Counted from the stretch's first letter, positions 38,432 through 47,478 are shown. The stretch is DNA of 64,000 bases from Paraburkholderia sp. BCC1886 (GCF_900996245.1 NZ_CAAJGK010000063.1:186001-250000); one strand, 5' to 3'. The notes: generated from the sequence alone by a model not told the origin. Program-made: numbers and translations.

Positions 38432-38667
38432 GGCGGCAGGACTCGTGAAAAAAACAGACACAACGGAAAGAACTCACGCGTAAGCGTTCGCAGCCGGTAT
38501 TCTGCCTGAACCCATAGAGCGTCATCGTCGTACGCATTTCCCTGCAATCAGGTAGTCAATCAATAGCTGCAAAAGTGACCCGCATGGTCGCGCGGGTTTG
38601 TCCTGGTCGCGCGCAAAAAAATTTAGGCTTGGCTATACTTGCCGCACTGTAGCGTTCGCATAAGAAC

Positions 38668-39309
38668 ATGACCTCACTCTCCGACCTTCGGAAAAATTAT
38701 TCGCTAGGGTCTCTGGACGTTGCCGATATCGACCGCAACCCGTTCGCGCAATTCGATACGTGGTTTCAGCAGGCGGTCGACGCCCAACTGCCCGAGCCGA
38801 ATACGATGACGCTGGCAACGGTCGACTCGCGCGGCCGTCCCTCGGCGCGCATCGTGCTGATTAAAGGGGTGGACGAACGGGGCTTCGTGTTCTTCACCAA
38901 CTACGAGAGCCGCAAGGGCCGCGAACTGGCCGCCAATCCATTCGCAAGTCTGCTGTTCTACTGGATCGAGCTGGAGCGTCAGGTACGGGTCGAAGGGCGC
39001 ATCGTCAAAACCAGCGAGACCGAAAGCGACGCCTACTTCGCCTCCCGTCCGCTCGGCTCACGCATCGGCGCATGGGCCTCGAATCAGAGTCAGGTAATTG
39101 AAAGCCGTTCGCAGCTCGAAACACGCGAACGCGAAATCAGCCTGCAATACGGTGACCAGCCACCGCGTCCGCCTCACTGGGGCGGTTATCGTTTGGTACC
39201 CGAAGCAATCGAATTCTGGCAGGGCCGGCCGTCGCGTTTGCACGACCGTCTGCTCTACACGCGGTCAGCAGAAAACAGCGAGTGGTACATCTCCCGCCTG
39301 TCGCCCTGA
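38668..39309 (+). CDS. pdxH: Pyridoxine/pyridoxamine 5'-phosphate oxidase
   Basis: A 213-residue FMN enzyme making pyridoxal 5'-phosphate. It begins MTSLSDLRKNYSLGSLDVADI and carries the FMN-binding RIVLIKGVDERGFVFFTNYESRKG and the C-terminal PPHWGGYRLVPEAIEFWQG. A TATACT at 38634-38639 may be its -10 element, though no matching -35 was found. cfa follows 141 bp downstream. Confidence 0.96.
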   Translation: MTSLSDLRKNYSLGSLDVADIDRNPFAQFDTWFQQAVDAQLPEPNTMTLATVDSRGRPSARIVLIKGVDERGFVFFTNYESRKGRELAANPFASLLFYWIELERQVRVEGRIVKTSETESDAYFASRPLGSRIGAWASNQSQVIESRSQLETREREISLQYGDQPPRPPHWGGYRLVPEAIEFWQGRPSRLHDRLLYTRSAENSEWYISRLSP

Positions 39310-39450
39310 CTCGAATCGAATACCGTACGCGCGTCGCCAATGCAGCAACGCGCGCCGGCCGGATTGCCTCTCGCGGCATTGGGAGTTGCGCCGTAGTGCG
39401 AGGCGATCCACGTAGGCTTTGCTTTAGTTCAACGGACTCGGAGAGATCAC

Positions 39451-40665
39451 ATGTTCTGGGAGAAAAAGCTGGCGCAGTGGGTGGACGATGTCAAGACCAA
39501 GGCTAATCTGCCCGCACGCCTCGTGCTGTGGGACGGTCAGCAACACGACTTCGGGCAGTTCGCCGCACCACAGGTCACGCTGCACGTAAAAAGCGCCACG
39601 GCGCTGCCATATCTGCTCGAACCGAGCCTCGACAATCTGGGCGAGGCGTACGTGAAGGGCAAAATCGATATTGAAGGCAAACTGTCGGACATCATCAATA
39701 TCGGTTATCAGCTGGCGCGCAACACCGTCACCAGTGCGAGCAAGCTCGCGCGCGTGCGGCGCTACTTCAGCCATTCGAAGGCGTCGGACAAGAAGGCCAT
39801 CCAGTATCACTATGACGTGTCGAACGAGTTCTACAAGCTCTGGCTCGACGAGAACATGGTGTACTCGTGCGCCTACTTCGAGAACGGCGACGAAGATCTC
39901 GCGACCGCGCAGATCAAGAAAATCGATCACATTCTCACCAAGATCCAGTTGCAACCGGGGCAGCGTCTGCTCGATATCGGTTGCGGCTGGGGCGCGCTGG
40001 TGCTGCGCGCGGCGCAGAAATTCGGCGCGCAGTGCGTGGGTGTGACGCTCTCGCAGAACCAGTTCGATCTCGCTACTGCGCGCGTGAAGGCCGCGGGGCT
40101 GGAAGGCCAGATCGAAATCCGTCTGCAGGATTACCGCGACGTCGAAGGCCAGTTCGACCGCATCACGAGCGTCGGGATGTTCGAGCACGTCGGCCGCAAG
40201 AATCTGCCGGGCTATTTCCAGAAAATTCGCGATCTGCTGGTGGACGACGGTATCGCGATGAATCACGGCATAACGTCGAGCGATTCGGATAGCGGCGAGA
40301 CCGCGCTCGGCGGCGGCGAATTCATCGACCGCTACGTGTTCCCGGACGGCGAGTTGCCGCATATCGGCCTTGCTCTCGAAGCGATGCAACGCGGCGGACT
40401 GGAAGCGGTCGACGTCGAAAGCCTGCGCCGTCACTACGCGCGCACGCTGGATATCTGGGCCGAGAACTTCGAGGCCCGCGCGGATGAAGCGCGTCAACTG
40501 GTCGACGACGAAAAATTCCGCATCTGGCGTGTCTATCTGGCCGGTTGCGCCTACGCGTTCGAGACCGACGACGTGTCGATCTACCAGGTGGTCTGCCGCA
40601 AAGCCGGCCGTAGTGCGAAGACCCTCCCGTGGTCGCGCCGCTACATTTACGACAAGCCACTGTGA
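39451..40665 (+). CDS. cfa: Cyclopropane-fatty-acyl-phospholipid synthase
   Basis: A 404-residue SAM-dependent enzyme that adds a methylene group across double bonds of membrane phospholipid acyl chains. The N-terminal 120 residues are the lipid-binding domain. The SAM site is LLDIGCGWGALVLRAAQ, preceded by QYHYDVSNEFYKLWLD and followed by GMFEHVGRKNLPGYF, all family markers. It often protects cells in stationary phase or acid. Two large hairpins follow the gene. Confidence 0.94.
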   Translation: MFWEKKLAQWVDDVKTKANLPARLVLWDGQQHDFGQFAAPQVTLHVKSATALPYLLEPSLDNLGEAYVKGKIDIEGKLSDIINIGYQLARNTVTSASKLARVRRYFSHSKASDKKAIQYHYDVSNEFYKLWLDENMVYSCAYFENGDEDLATAQIKKIDHILTKIQLQPGQRLLDIGCGWGALVLRAAQKFGAQCVGVTLSQNQFDLATARVKAAGLEGQIEIRLQDYRDVEGQFDRITSVGMFEHVGRKNLPGYFQKIRDLLVDDGIAMNHGITSSDSDSGETALGGGEFIDRYVFPDGELPHIGLALEAMQRGGLEAVDVESLRRHYARTLDIWAENFEARADEARQLVDDEKFRIWRVYLAGCAYAFETDDVSIYQVVCRKAGRSAKTLPWSRRYIYDKPL

Positions 40666-40672
40666 TACGGTT

Positions 40673-40746
40673 GCGGCCACGGCCTTCGCCGTGGCCGCGC
40701 GCCGGCCGGGCTTCGCGCCAAAGATACGCGTGAAGCCGGCCGGCGC
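40673..40746 (+). terminator. Pair of large GC-rich hairpins after cfa
   Basis: First hairpin: GCGGCCACGGC (40673-40683), loop CTTC, GCCGTGGCCGC (40688-40698), perfect over 11 bp. Second: 40699-40714 pairs with 40732-40746 with one bulged G, about 15 bp, loop 17 bases. Neither has a T-tract. They may act together as a Rho-independent pause or as 3'-end protection of the cfa message. Confidence 0.5.
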
Positions 40747-40778
40747 GGCATAACCTTTGAACGGCAGGTCGAACACCG

Positions 40779-42152
40779 ATGGACCAGAGCGGGACGAGCG
40801 ACGTCGACGAGCCGGTGAGCGGCGATTCTGAAGAAGTGCAATTCGATCTGTTCGGAATGCCGATGGCGGTAGCGGCCACGCCGCCGGGTGCGCTGGGTGC
40901 GCCGGCGGCGAATGTGCCGACGACACAGGCTGGCGGTTCATCTGCGGAACGCCGACGATCTTCATCTCGCACGAAGTCAGTCGACGCGGCTTCACTGTGG
41001 CCCGACGAAGACGAAGTCTCCGACCTTGCCACCGACGACCTCGTCAGTGAAGTCGGCGAGACACCAGCAGCCACGCCCGCGCCCAAAAAACGCCGCTCCC
41101 GCGACGTACTGCCCGCCCCACCCTCCGACGAACTCGCGGCACTCGCCTCCCAGCTTCCGCCGCAAGTGCATCTCGGCACCTCGACATGGTCGTTTCCTGG
41201 CTGGAACGGCATCGTCTACGGCGACGAATACAGCAAGACCAAACTTTCGCGCGACGGCCTCGGCGCTTATGGCGCGCATCCGCTGCTGAAAACCGTCAGC
41301 ATCGACCGCTCGTTTTATTCGGTGCTCACCGTTACCGAGTATTTGCGTTACGCGCAACAGGTACCGGAGCATTTCCGCTTCATCGTCAAGGCGCCGATGA
41401 CGATTACCGACGCTACCGTCCGTGCCGAACGCGGCGAGCCAGTGTCGCTGAACCCATGTTTTCTGAATGCGCAGATGGCGATCGACGATTTCGTCACGCC
41501 GTGTCTGGAAGGTCTGGGACCGAAAGCCGGTGCGCTGGTGTTCCAGCTTTCGCCGTTGCCGGATCAGATGCTGGCGCAACCCGCGGCGTTCATCGAACGT
41601 CTCGCGGCGTTTCTGACCGCGCTGCCGGCGCTGCCGGACGGCACCTGCTATGCGATTGAAATCCGCGATGCGAGTCTCCTGACGCCGCGTTTCATCCGTA
41701 CGTTGAAAACCGCCGGCGTGCGCTACTGCGTGGGTATTCATGCGCGGATGCCGGATCCGCTGCGCCAGGCGGCGGCACTCGCGCTACTGGACGGCGAGCC
41801 GGCAGGACCGCTGATCGTGCGCTGGAGTCTGCACGGCGGCTTCAAATACGAGCAGGCGAAGGCGAAATACGAGCCGTTCGACCGGCTGATCGACGAGGAC
41901 CCGTCGACCCGCGCATCGCTCGCCGAACTGGCCGCGCGCTACGCGTTCGCCGGCCAGCCGGTGGTAATCGCGGTCAACAACAAGGCGGAAGGCTCGGCGC
42001 CTTTGAGTTGCGTGGAACTTGCGCGGGCGATCGTCGAAGCGTATTCGAGGATCGCCCACGAGCCCGAGCCTGAGCCTGAGCCCGAGCACGAACCGGAGAT
42101 CAGCCCGCCCGAACCCGGTGCGCAAACTTCTGACGAAACTTCGCCACCTTAG
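40779..42152 (+). CDS. DUF72-family protein with disordered N- and C-terminal extensions
   Basis: A 457-residue protein. The DUF72 TIM-barrel-like domain covers about residues 125-420, with LGTSTWSFPGWNGIVYGDEY and later RFIVKAPMTITDA typical of the YecE/YunF group. The first 120 residues are low complexity. The C-terminal tail is a run of Glu-Pro pairs ending in the bases shared with msrA. The domain has no proven function; the YecE family has been compared with endonuclease IV folds. Its last 53 bp overlap the convergent msrA gene. Confidence 0.82.
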   Translation: MDQSGTSDVDEPVSGDSEEVQFDLFGMPMAVAATPPGALGAPAANVPTTQAGGSSAERRRSSSRTKSVDAASLWPDEDEVSDLATDDLVSEVGETPAATPAPKKRRSRDVLPAPPSDELAALASQLPPQVHLGTSTWSFPGWNGIVYGDEYSKTKLSRDGLGAYGAHPLLKTVSIDRSFYSVLTVTEYLRYAQQVPEHFRFIVKAPMTITDATVRAERGEPVSLNPCFLNAQMAIDDFVTPCLEGLGPKAGALVFQLSPLPDQMLAQPAAFIERLAAFLTALPALPDGTCYAIEIRDASLLTPRFIRTLKTAGVRYCVGIHARMPDPLRQAAALALLDGEPAGPLIVRWSLHGGFKYEQAKAKYEPFDRLIDEDPSTRASLAELAARYAFAGQPVVIAVNNKAEGSAPLSCVELARAIVEAYSRIAHEPEPEPEPEHEPEISPPEPGAQTSDETSPP

Positions 42153-42648
42153 GCGCGACCACGAACGAGCAATAGCCCTGGTTCGGATGCTGCTCGAAAT
42201 AGTTTTGATGATAGGCTTCGGCGGGCCAGTAGTTGCCGTCGAGCGGTAACACCTGCGTGACGATCTGCCCGTCGTAGATCTTCTGTTCGCCGATCTCGCG
42301 AATCGCCTGCAACGCGACCTCGCGCTGCGCCTCGGAATTCGTGAAGATGACCGAGCGATACTGCGTGCCGACGTCGTTGCCCTGCCGATTCAACTGGGTC
42401 GGATCGTGGATGGCAAAGAAAATATCCAGAATCTCGCGGTAGCTGATTTTCGACGGATCGAAGTCGACGTTCACGACTTCCGCGTGGCCCGTCACGCCAT
42501 CGCAAACCTGTTCATACGTGGGCGACTTCGTCTGACCGCCCGCATAACCCGACTCCACCGAATTCACGCCGTCGACGCCCAGATACACGGCTTCGAGGCA
42601 CCAGAAACACCCGCCACCCAAGGTGGCGACTTCGCCTGTCTGACTCAT
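42100..42648 (-). CDS. msrA: Peptide methionine (S)-S-oxide reductase MsrA
   Basis: A 182-residue repair enzyme reducing methionine-S-sulfoxide. The active site GGCFWCLEAVY places the catalytic cysteine at C14. The GYAGGQTKSPTYEQVCDGVTGHAE motif and the C-terminal YCSFVVAPKVAKFRQ are present. The 3' end overlaps the DUF72 gene by 53 bp, and the conserved C-terminus shows the overlap is real. Confidence 0.95.
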   Translation of the reverse strand: MSQTGEVATLGGGCFWCLEAVYLGVDGVNSVESGYAGGQTKSPTYEQVCDGVTGHAEVVNVDFDPSKISYREILDIFFAIHDPTQLNRQGNDVGTQYRSVIFTNSEAQREVALQAIREIGEQKIYDGQIVTQVLPLDGNYWPAEAYHQNYFEQHPNQGYCSFVVAPKVAKFRQKFAHRVRAG

Positions 42649-42940
42649 GCTGCTCGCTCCTTCAAACTGATTTTTGACCGATGCCGGCGCTGTTCGAACC
42701 CGCGTTGCCGAGCCTGTCGATTCGCAATGCTCGTGCCGCGACCGGGATCTGCCAGCTTAGCGGTTTTTCCGGCGACCGGCCGGGCACGCGGCCCGTGCTC
42801 CGCGATTGCAGTTAAAATTGGGCCAAATCGACGATTTTCACTATGACTTTCGAATCATTTGTTTCCCGCTTCACACGCGATGGCTTCGGCCGGGGGTCTT
42901 CCCCGTTGGCGTTGGCATGGGCGTCGACCATGTACGTCCG

Positions 42941-43450
42941 ATGAAGCACGCCAGCCCGCCCAACTTCGATCAGCCCGCTTTCAAACAGGCGCTCGGTCAA
43001 TTCGCCACCGGCGTGACCGTCATCACGACGCGTGCGGCGTCCGGCCAGTTGATCGGCATTACCGCCAGTTCCTTCAACTCCGTGTCGCTCAATCCGCCAC
43101 TGGTACTGTGGAGTCTCGCCACGCGCTCGGCGTCGATGCCGGTGTTCCGCGCGAATAGTCACTACGTCGTCAATGTGCTGGCCGCCTCGCAGCTCGACCT
43201 GTGCAAGCGCTTTGCGACGGTGAAGGGCGATCGTTTCGAAGGCGTGTCGCACGCGCAGGGCGACACCGGCATGCCGGTGCTCGACGGTGCGCTCGCGTGG
43301 TTCGAATGTCATAACCGCAGCCGCTACGAAGAAGGCGACCACGTTATCTTCGTCGGTGAAGTGGAGCGTTGCGGCGTGCATGAAAACGCCGCGGAGATTG
43401 CGCCGCTGGTGTTCCAGAACGGGCAATTCCATGGGCTGGCGAAGCTCTGA
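42941..43450 (+). CDS. Flavin reductase family protein
   Basis: A 169-residue FMN-binding split-barrel protein. FATGVTVITTRAASGQLIGIT and SSFNSVSLNPPLVLWSLA are the flavin-binding signatures of the HpaC/DIM6 family, and the C-terminal DHVIFVGEVERC is typical. The ATG at 42941 is the best guess; another in-frame ATG lies at 42917, and neither has a strong ribosome site. Such reductases supply reduced flavin to monooxygenases; no partner oxygenase is adjacent. Confidence 0.86.
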   Translation: MKHASPPNFDQPAFKQALGQFATGVTVITTRAASGQLIGITASSFNSVSLNPPLVLWSLATRSASMPVFRANSHYVVNVLAASQLDLCKRFATVKGDRFEGVSHAQGDTGMPVLDGALAWFECHNRSRYEEGDHVIFVGEVERCGVHENAAEIAPLVFQNGQFHGLAKL

Positions 43451-43529
43451 GGGCTTTGCCGGGTGAGATAAGACCGCGGCGCCCGGCCAGCGGTCTCGCA
43501 GCGGTTTGGCTGATTAGAGGCCACCGACC

Positions 43530-44045
43530 TCAACGGTCGTTATGCGTCGCGCCGTGTCCGTTCGTCCTGGTGACCAGCGACACCGGCACGCCGGAATCTT
43601 CTTTCAAGGTCTGCAGCACGATATTCGAACGGATATCCATCACGCCGGGCGCCTTGTACAACCGCTGCAGCACGAAATCCGAATAGTGCTTGAGGTTGTG
43701 CGCCAGCACCCTCAACAGATAATGCGTCTCGCCGGTGACGACGAACGCGCCCACCACCTCCGGCCAGTCCCGCACCGCTTCCGCGAAGCGCTCGTGCCAG
43801 TTCTCCTGGTCGTTGCGCATCGACACCTGCACGAACGCTTCCAGTTCGAAACCCAGTACTTCACGATTCAAACAGGCCCGGTAATGTTCGATCACGCCCT
43901 GCTCTTCGAGCAGGCGTAACCTCCGTAGACAGGCCGACGGCGAGAGCGAAATGCGCTCCGCCAAATCGAGATTGCTGATCCGTCCTTCTTGCTGAAGCAC
44001 CGTCAAGATACGGCAATCGGTGGCGTCGAGCGAGATCGCGTTCAT
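43530..44045 (-). CDS. kynR: Lrp/AsnC-family regulator of the kyn operon (KynR-like)
   Basis: A 171-residue regulator with an N-terminal helix-turn-helix (LDATDCRILTVLQQEGRISNLDLAERISLSPSACLRR) and a C-terminal RAM ligand-binding domain. It is divergent from kynB with 130 bp between the starts. In Pseudomonas aeruginosa the Lrp-type KynR activates kyn genes in response to kynurenine; position suggests the same role here. The ligand was not deduced from sequence. Confidence 0.85.
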   Translation of the reverse strand: MNAISLDATDCRILTVLQQEGRISNLDLAERISLSPSACLRRLRLLEEQGVIEHYRACLNREVLGFELEAFVQVSMRNDQENWHERFAEAVRDWPEVVGAFVVTGETHYLLRVLAHNLKHYSDFVLQRLYKAPGVMDIRSNIVLQTLKEDSGVPVSLVTRTNGHGATHNDR

Positions 44046-44175
44046 ATTCGGTCTCCCTTTCCCATTTATCTCAAATTATGTTCCAAGACAGGCCTTAGAA
44101 GGAGATTTTTTCGCAATCACATTCTGCGGTTGCGCACCTATCATTGCCCCACTCACCCAACTTGACGACGACGAC

Positions 44176-44814
44176 ATGCAGAGACTTTGGGATATCTCCC
44201 CCGCCGTGGATACCGCGACGCCTGTCTGGCCGGGCGACACGCCGGTCGGTATAGAGCGCGTATGGCGCATGGAAGCGGGCTCGCCGGTCAATGTCGCGCG
44301 TCTGACGCTGTCGCCGCATACGGGCGCGCACACCGACGCGCCGCTGCATTACGACGTCGACGGTGCGGCAATTGGCGAAGTGCCGCTCGATATTTATCTC
44401 GGGGTATGCCGGGTGATTCATTGCATCGGCGCCGCGCCTGTTGTCACACCACAACACCTGGTCGGCTCGCTCGACGATCTGCCGCCGCGAGTCTTACTAA
44501 GGACTTACAGGCGTGCCCCCACGGGCGACTGGGACAGCGACTTCTGCGCGGTCGCGCCCGAGACGGTCGACCTGCTCGCCGAACGTGGCGTGAAACTGCT
44601 CGGCATCGATACGCCGTCGCTCGATCCGCAGGAATCCAAGACGATGGATTCGCACCACCGCATCCGCACGCACCGGATGGCGATTCTCGAAGGCATCGTG
44701 CTCGACGACGTCGAGCCCGGCGACTACGAACTGATCGCCCTCCCGCTGAAACTGACGACCCTCGACGCGAGCCCGGTGCGCGCGGTACTGCGCGCGTTGC
44801 CGGCGTCGCGCTGA
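44176..44814 (+). CDS. kynB: Kynurenine formamidase (arylformamidase) KynB
   Basis: A 212-residue metal-dependent hydrolase converting N-formylkynurenine to kynurenine. The cyclase-family metal motif HTGAHTDAPLHY and the downstream LLGIDTPSLDPQ and HHRIRTHRMAILEGIVLD are diagnostic of KynB. The ATG at 44176 fits the known N-terminus (WDISPAVDTATPVWPGDTP). First gene of kynB-kynU-kynA. Confidence 0.95.
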   Translation: MQRLWDISPAVDTATPVWPGDTPVGIERVWRMEAGSPVNVARLTLSPHTGAHTDAPLHYDVDGAAIGEVPLDIYLGVCRVIHCIGAAPVVTPQHLVGSLDDLPPRVLLRTYRRAPTGDWDSDFCAVAPETVDLLAERGVKLLGIDTPSLDPQESKTMDSHHRIRTHRMAILEGIVLDDVEPGDYELIALPLKLTTLDASPVRAVLRALPASR

Positions 44815-44884
44815 ACCAGCGCCCTGAAGATTCGAATCAACACCGACTTACCGAACTTTTACGATCCGACTGACTGGACTCACC

Positions 44885-46135
44885 ATGAACCACCGTGACG
44901 AAGCACTGGCGCTCGACCGCGCCGACCCGCTTGCCCCGCTGCGCGACCAGTTCGCGCTGTCGTCGACCAGCATCTACCTCGACGGCAACTCGCTCGGCGT
45001 GCCGCCGGCCGCCGCCGCGCAACGCGCGCAAACCGTGATCGCCGCCGAATGGGGCGAGGGCCTGATCCGCAGCTGGAATAGCGCCGGCTGGTTCGCGCTG
45101 CCGCGCCGCCTCGGCAACAAGCTCGCCCCGCTGATCGGCGCGGCGGAGAACGAAGTCGTGGTAACCGATACGATTTCGATCAACCTGTTCAAGCTGTTGT
45201 CGGCCGCCGTGCGCGTGGCGAATGCGCGCGATCCGAAACGTCGCGTGATCGTGTCGGAGCGTTCGAATTTCCCGAGCGATCTGTACATCGCGCAAGGCCT
45301 GATCGAGCAACTCGATCGCGGCTACGAGCTGCGTCTGGTCGACGACCCGTCGGAGTTACCCGCCGCGATCGGCGACGACACTGCCATCGCGATGCTGACG
45401 CACGTGAACTACCGCACCGGCTACATGCACGACATGGCCGCCCTGACCCAACTGATCCACGACAAGGGCGCGCTCGCGCTGTGGGACCTCGCGCATTCGG
45501 CGGGTGCGGTGCCGGTCGATCTGAACGGCGTCGGTGCGGATTACGCAGTCGGTTGCACGTACAAGTATCTGAACGGCGGCCCGGGTTCGCCGGCTTTCGT
45601 GTGGGTGCCCAAGCGTCATCAGAACGACTTCGCGCAGCCGCTGTCGGGATGGTGGGGCCATCGCGCGCCGTTCAAGATGGACCCGGCGTATCAACCGGAC
45701 GAAGGCGTCGGCCGCTACCTGTGCGGCACGCAGCCGATGATCTCGATGGCGCTGGTCGAATGCGGCCTCGACGTGTTTTTGCAGACCGACATGCAGGCGA
45801 TCCGCAAGAAGTCGCTAGCGCTGACCGATCTGTTCATCGAACTGGTCGAAGCACGTTGCGGCGAGTTTCCGCTGAAGCTGGTGACGCCGCGCGAGCACGC
45901 GCAGCGCGGCTCGCATGCGAGCTTCGAGCATCCGCATGGCTATGAAGTGATGCAGGCGTTGATCGCACGCGGGGTGATCGGCGATTACCGTGAGCCGTAT
46001 GTGCTGCGTTTCGGTTTTACGCCTTTGTACACGCGCTTCGTCGATGTGTGGGATGCCGTCGAAACGCTGCGCGAGGTGCTTGCCGAAGAGACCTGGCGTG
46101 CGCCTGAATTTGCCGCTCGCGGCGCCGTGACCTGA
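44885..46135 (+). CDS. kynU: Kynureninase
   Basis: A 416-residue PLP enzyme that cleaves kynurenine to anthranilate and alanine. The PLP lysine is K227 in GCTYKYLNGGPGSPAF, the same number as in the Pseudomonas fluorescens enzyme. DLAHSAGAVPVDL and SGWWGHRAPFKMDPAYQ are conserved. It lies 70 bp after kynB and 10 bp before kynA. Confidence 0.97.
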   Translation: MNHRDEALALDRADPLAPLRDQFALSSTSIYLDGNSLGVPPAAAAQRAQTVIAAEWGEGLIRSWNSAGWFALPRRLGNKLAPLIGAAENEVVVTDTISINLFKLLSAAVRVANARDPKRRVIVSERSNFPSDLYIAQGLIEQLDRGYELRLVDDPSELPAAIGDDTAIAMLTHVNYRTGYMHDMAALTQLIHDKGALALWDLAHSAGAVPVDLNGVGADYAVGCTYKYLNGGPGSPAFVWVPKRHQNDFAQPLSGWWGHRAPFKMDPAYQPDEGVGRYLCGTQPMISMALVECGLDVFLQTDMQAIRKKSLALTDLFIELVEARCGEFPLKLVTPREHAQRGSHASFEHPHGYEVMQALIARGVIGDYREPYVLRFGFTPLYTRFVDVWDAVETLREVLAEETWRAPEFAARGAVT

Positions 46136-46145
46136 GGACGCCGTC

Positions 46146-47105
46146 ATGAACGATCACACGCAAACACCGGCTGCGCCGGAAGACAAGCCCGCGCAGGGTT
46201 GTCCGTTCGGGTATGGCGGCGGGGCGGCTGCTTCGACTGCTACGTCTTCTGCCGGGCGGACCGATGCATCGGCCGATGAATCCGGCGACGGCTGGCACGA
46301 CGCCCAGCTCGATTTTTCGGATTCGATGAGCTACGGCGATTATCTGTCGCTCGGCACGGTGCTGGAAGCGCAGCATCCGCTGTCGCCGGATCACAACGAG
46401 ATGCTGTTCATCATCCAGCATCAGACGAGCGAGTTGTGGATGAAGCTCGCGCTGTACGAACTGAGCGCGGCGCTCAAGGCCGTGCATAACGACGAGTTGC
46501 CGCCCGCGTTCAAGATGCTCGCGCGCGTGTCGCGGATCATGGAGCAACTGGTGCAGGCCTGGAGCGTCCTCGCGACGATGACGCCTTCCGAGTACACGGC
46601 CATGAGGCCGTATCTCGGCGCGTCGTCCGGGTTTCAGTCGTATCAGTATCGGCAGATCGAGTTTCTGCTCGGCAACAAGAACGAACAGATGCTCAAGCCG
46701 CATGCGCATCGCGCGGATATTTACGAGCAGGTGAAGACGTCGCTCGAATCGCCTTCGTTTTACGACGAAGTCGTGCAGTTGCTGGCGCGGCGTGGCTTTG
46801 CGATTTCACCCGAGCGTTTGCAGCGTGACTGGAGTTTGCCGACGGAGCACGATGCGTCGGTGGAGGCCGCGTGGCTCGAGGTGTATCGCAATCCGTCGCA
46901 GCATTGGGAACTGTACGAGATGGCGGAAGAACTCGTCGATCTCGAAGATGCGTTCCGTCAATGGCGCTTCCGGCATGTGACGACGGTGGAGCGGATCATC
47001 GGGTTCAAGCAGGGCACGGGTGGCACGAGCGGCGCGACGTATCTGCGCAAGATGCTCGACGTGGTGTTGTTCCCCGAGCTTTGGCACGTGCGGACGATGC
47101 TTTAG
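46146..47105 (+). CDS. kynA: Tryptophan 2,3-dioxygenase
   Basis: A 319-residue haem enzyme opening the indole ring of tryptophan to give N-formylkynurenine. After about 50 Ala/Ser/Gly-rich residues not conserved in the family comes DSMSYGDYLSLGTVLEAQHPLS, then HDEMLFIIQHQTSELWMKL-type sequence (here HNEMLFIIQHQTSELW), and SSGFQSYQYRQIEFLLGNKN. The C-terminal haem-side region includes GFKQGTGGTSGATYLRKML. With kynB and kynU it forms a complete tryptophan-to-anthranilate path. Confidence 0.96.
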   Translation: MNDHTQTPAAPEDKPAQGCPFGYGGGAAASTATSSAGRTDASADESGDGWHDAQLDFSDSMSYGDYLSLGTVLEAQHPLSPDHNEMLFIIQHQTSELWMKLALYELSAALKAVHNDELPPAFKMLARVSRIMEQLVQAWSVLATMTPSEYTAMRPYLGASSGFQSYQYRQIEFLLGNKNEQMLKPHAHRADIYEQVKTSLESPSFYDEVVQLLARRGFAISPERLQRDWSLPTEHDASVEAAWLEVYRNPSQHWELYEMAEELVDLEDAFRQWRFRHVTTVERIIGFKQGTGGTSGATYLRKMLDVVLFPELWHVRTML

Positions 47106-47128
47106 GAACGTTTATTTTGAGCGATGCA

Positions 47129-47159
47129 ATGCGTCGTGAATGGCGAATGAGCGACGCAT
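47129..47159 (+). terminator. Hairpin downstream of kynA
   Basis: ATGCGTCG (47129-47136) pairs with CGACGCAT (47152-47159) around a 15-base loop, 24 bp past the kynA stop. Only a weak T-rich stretch follows. It may mark the end of the kyn transcript. Confidence 0.35.
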
Positions 47160-47240
47160 GGGTTTGGTTGTAAAGATTGGTTAAGATCCGCGTGTTTTGC
47201 TTGGGTAGTTGACCGTCTCGAAAAATAGCTGAGGTAGATT

Positions 47241-47410
47241 TCCCGTTGCCGCTAGACAAGGTGGCCGGGTGTGAGAGCCCGCAGCGTAAAACTGCGCTAT
47301 CCACGCGAATGGGTAGTGCGCAACCATGCACGTGCTTCTATGGGCAGGCCATGGTGAGGGAGCCGTGAGGCTCGCCGGTTATGGTTTTACGCCCGGACTC
47401 TCAAACTCGT
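47241..47410 (+). ncRNA. C4-like structured antisense RNA region
   Basis: A helix (GTTGC 47245-47249 with GCAAC 47320-47324; CTA with TAG) and an inner helix (GTGG 47261-47264 with CCAC 47301-47304) enclose two hairpins. The first is CGGG/CCCG with loop TGTGAGAG (47270-47277). The second is GCAG/CTGC with loop CGTAAAA (47285-47291). A third hairpin GAGCC-GTGA-GGCTC lies at 47360-47373. Downstream, TTTTACG (47385-47391) and CTCTCA (47398-47403) are exact complements of the two loops in antiparallel order. This layout matches my memory of the C4 antisense RNA of P1/P7-type phages. It precedes an uncharacterised gene at 47479. Confidence 0.5.
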
Positions 47411-47478
47411 CATGTGCCTGCTCACCCTCACTCAACGGGGGATCGTCGGGATATCAGGAACGAACCGGAAATCGCACC

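Noticed and set aside
38598..38639. Complete promoter for pdxH using TTGTCC and TATACT
   Set aside because: The two elements are 30 bp apart; only the -10-like element is kept as a remark.
43530..47105. kynB-kynU-kynA order as a novelty
   Set aside because: This arrangement with a divergent Lrp-type regulator is, as I recall, usual in Burkholderiales.
47201..47240. Promoter for the C4-like RNA (TTGACC at 47209 with TAGATT at 47235)
   Set aside because: The spacing of 20 bp is too long and the -10 is poor; a promoter must exist nearby but cannot be placed.
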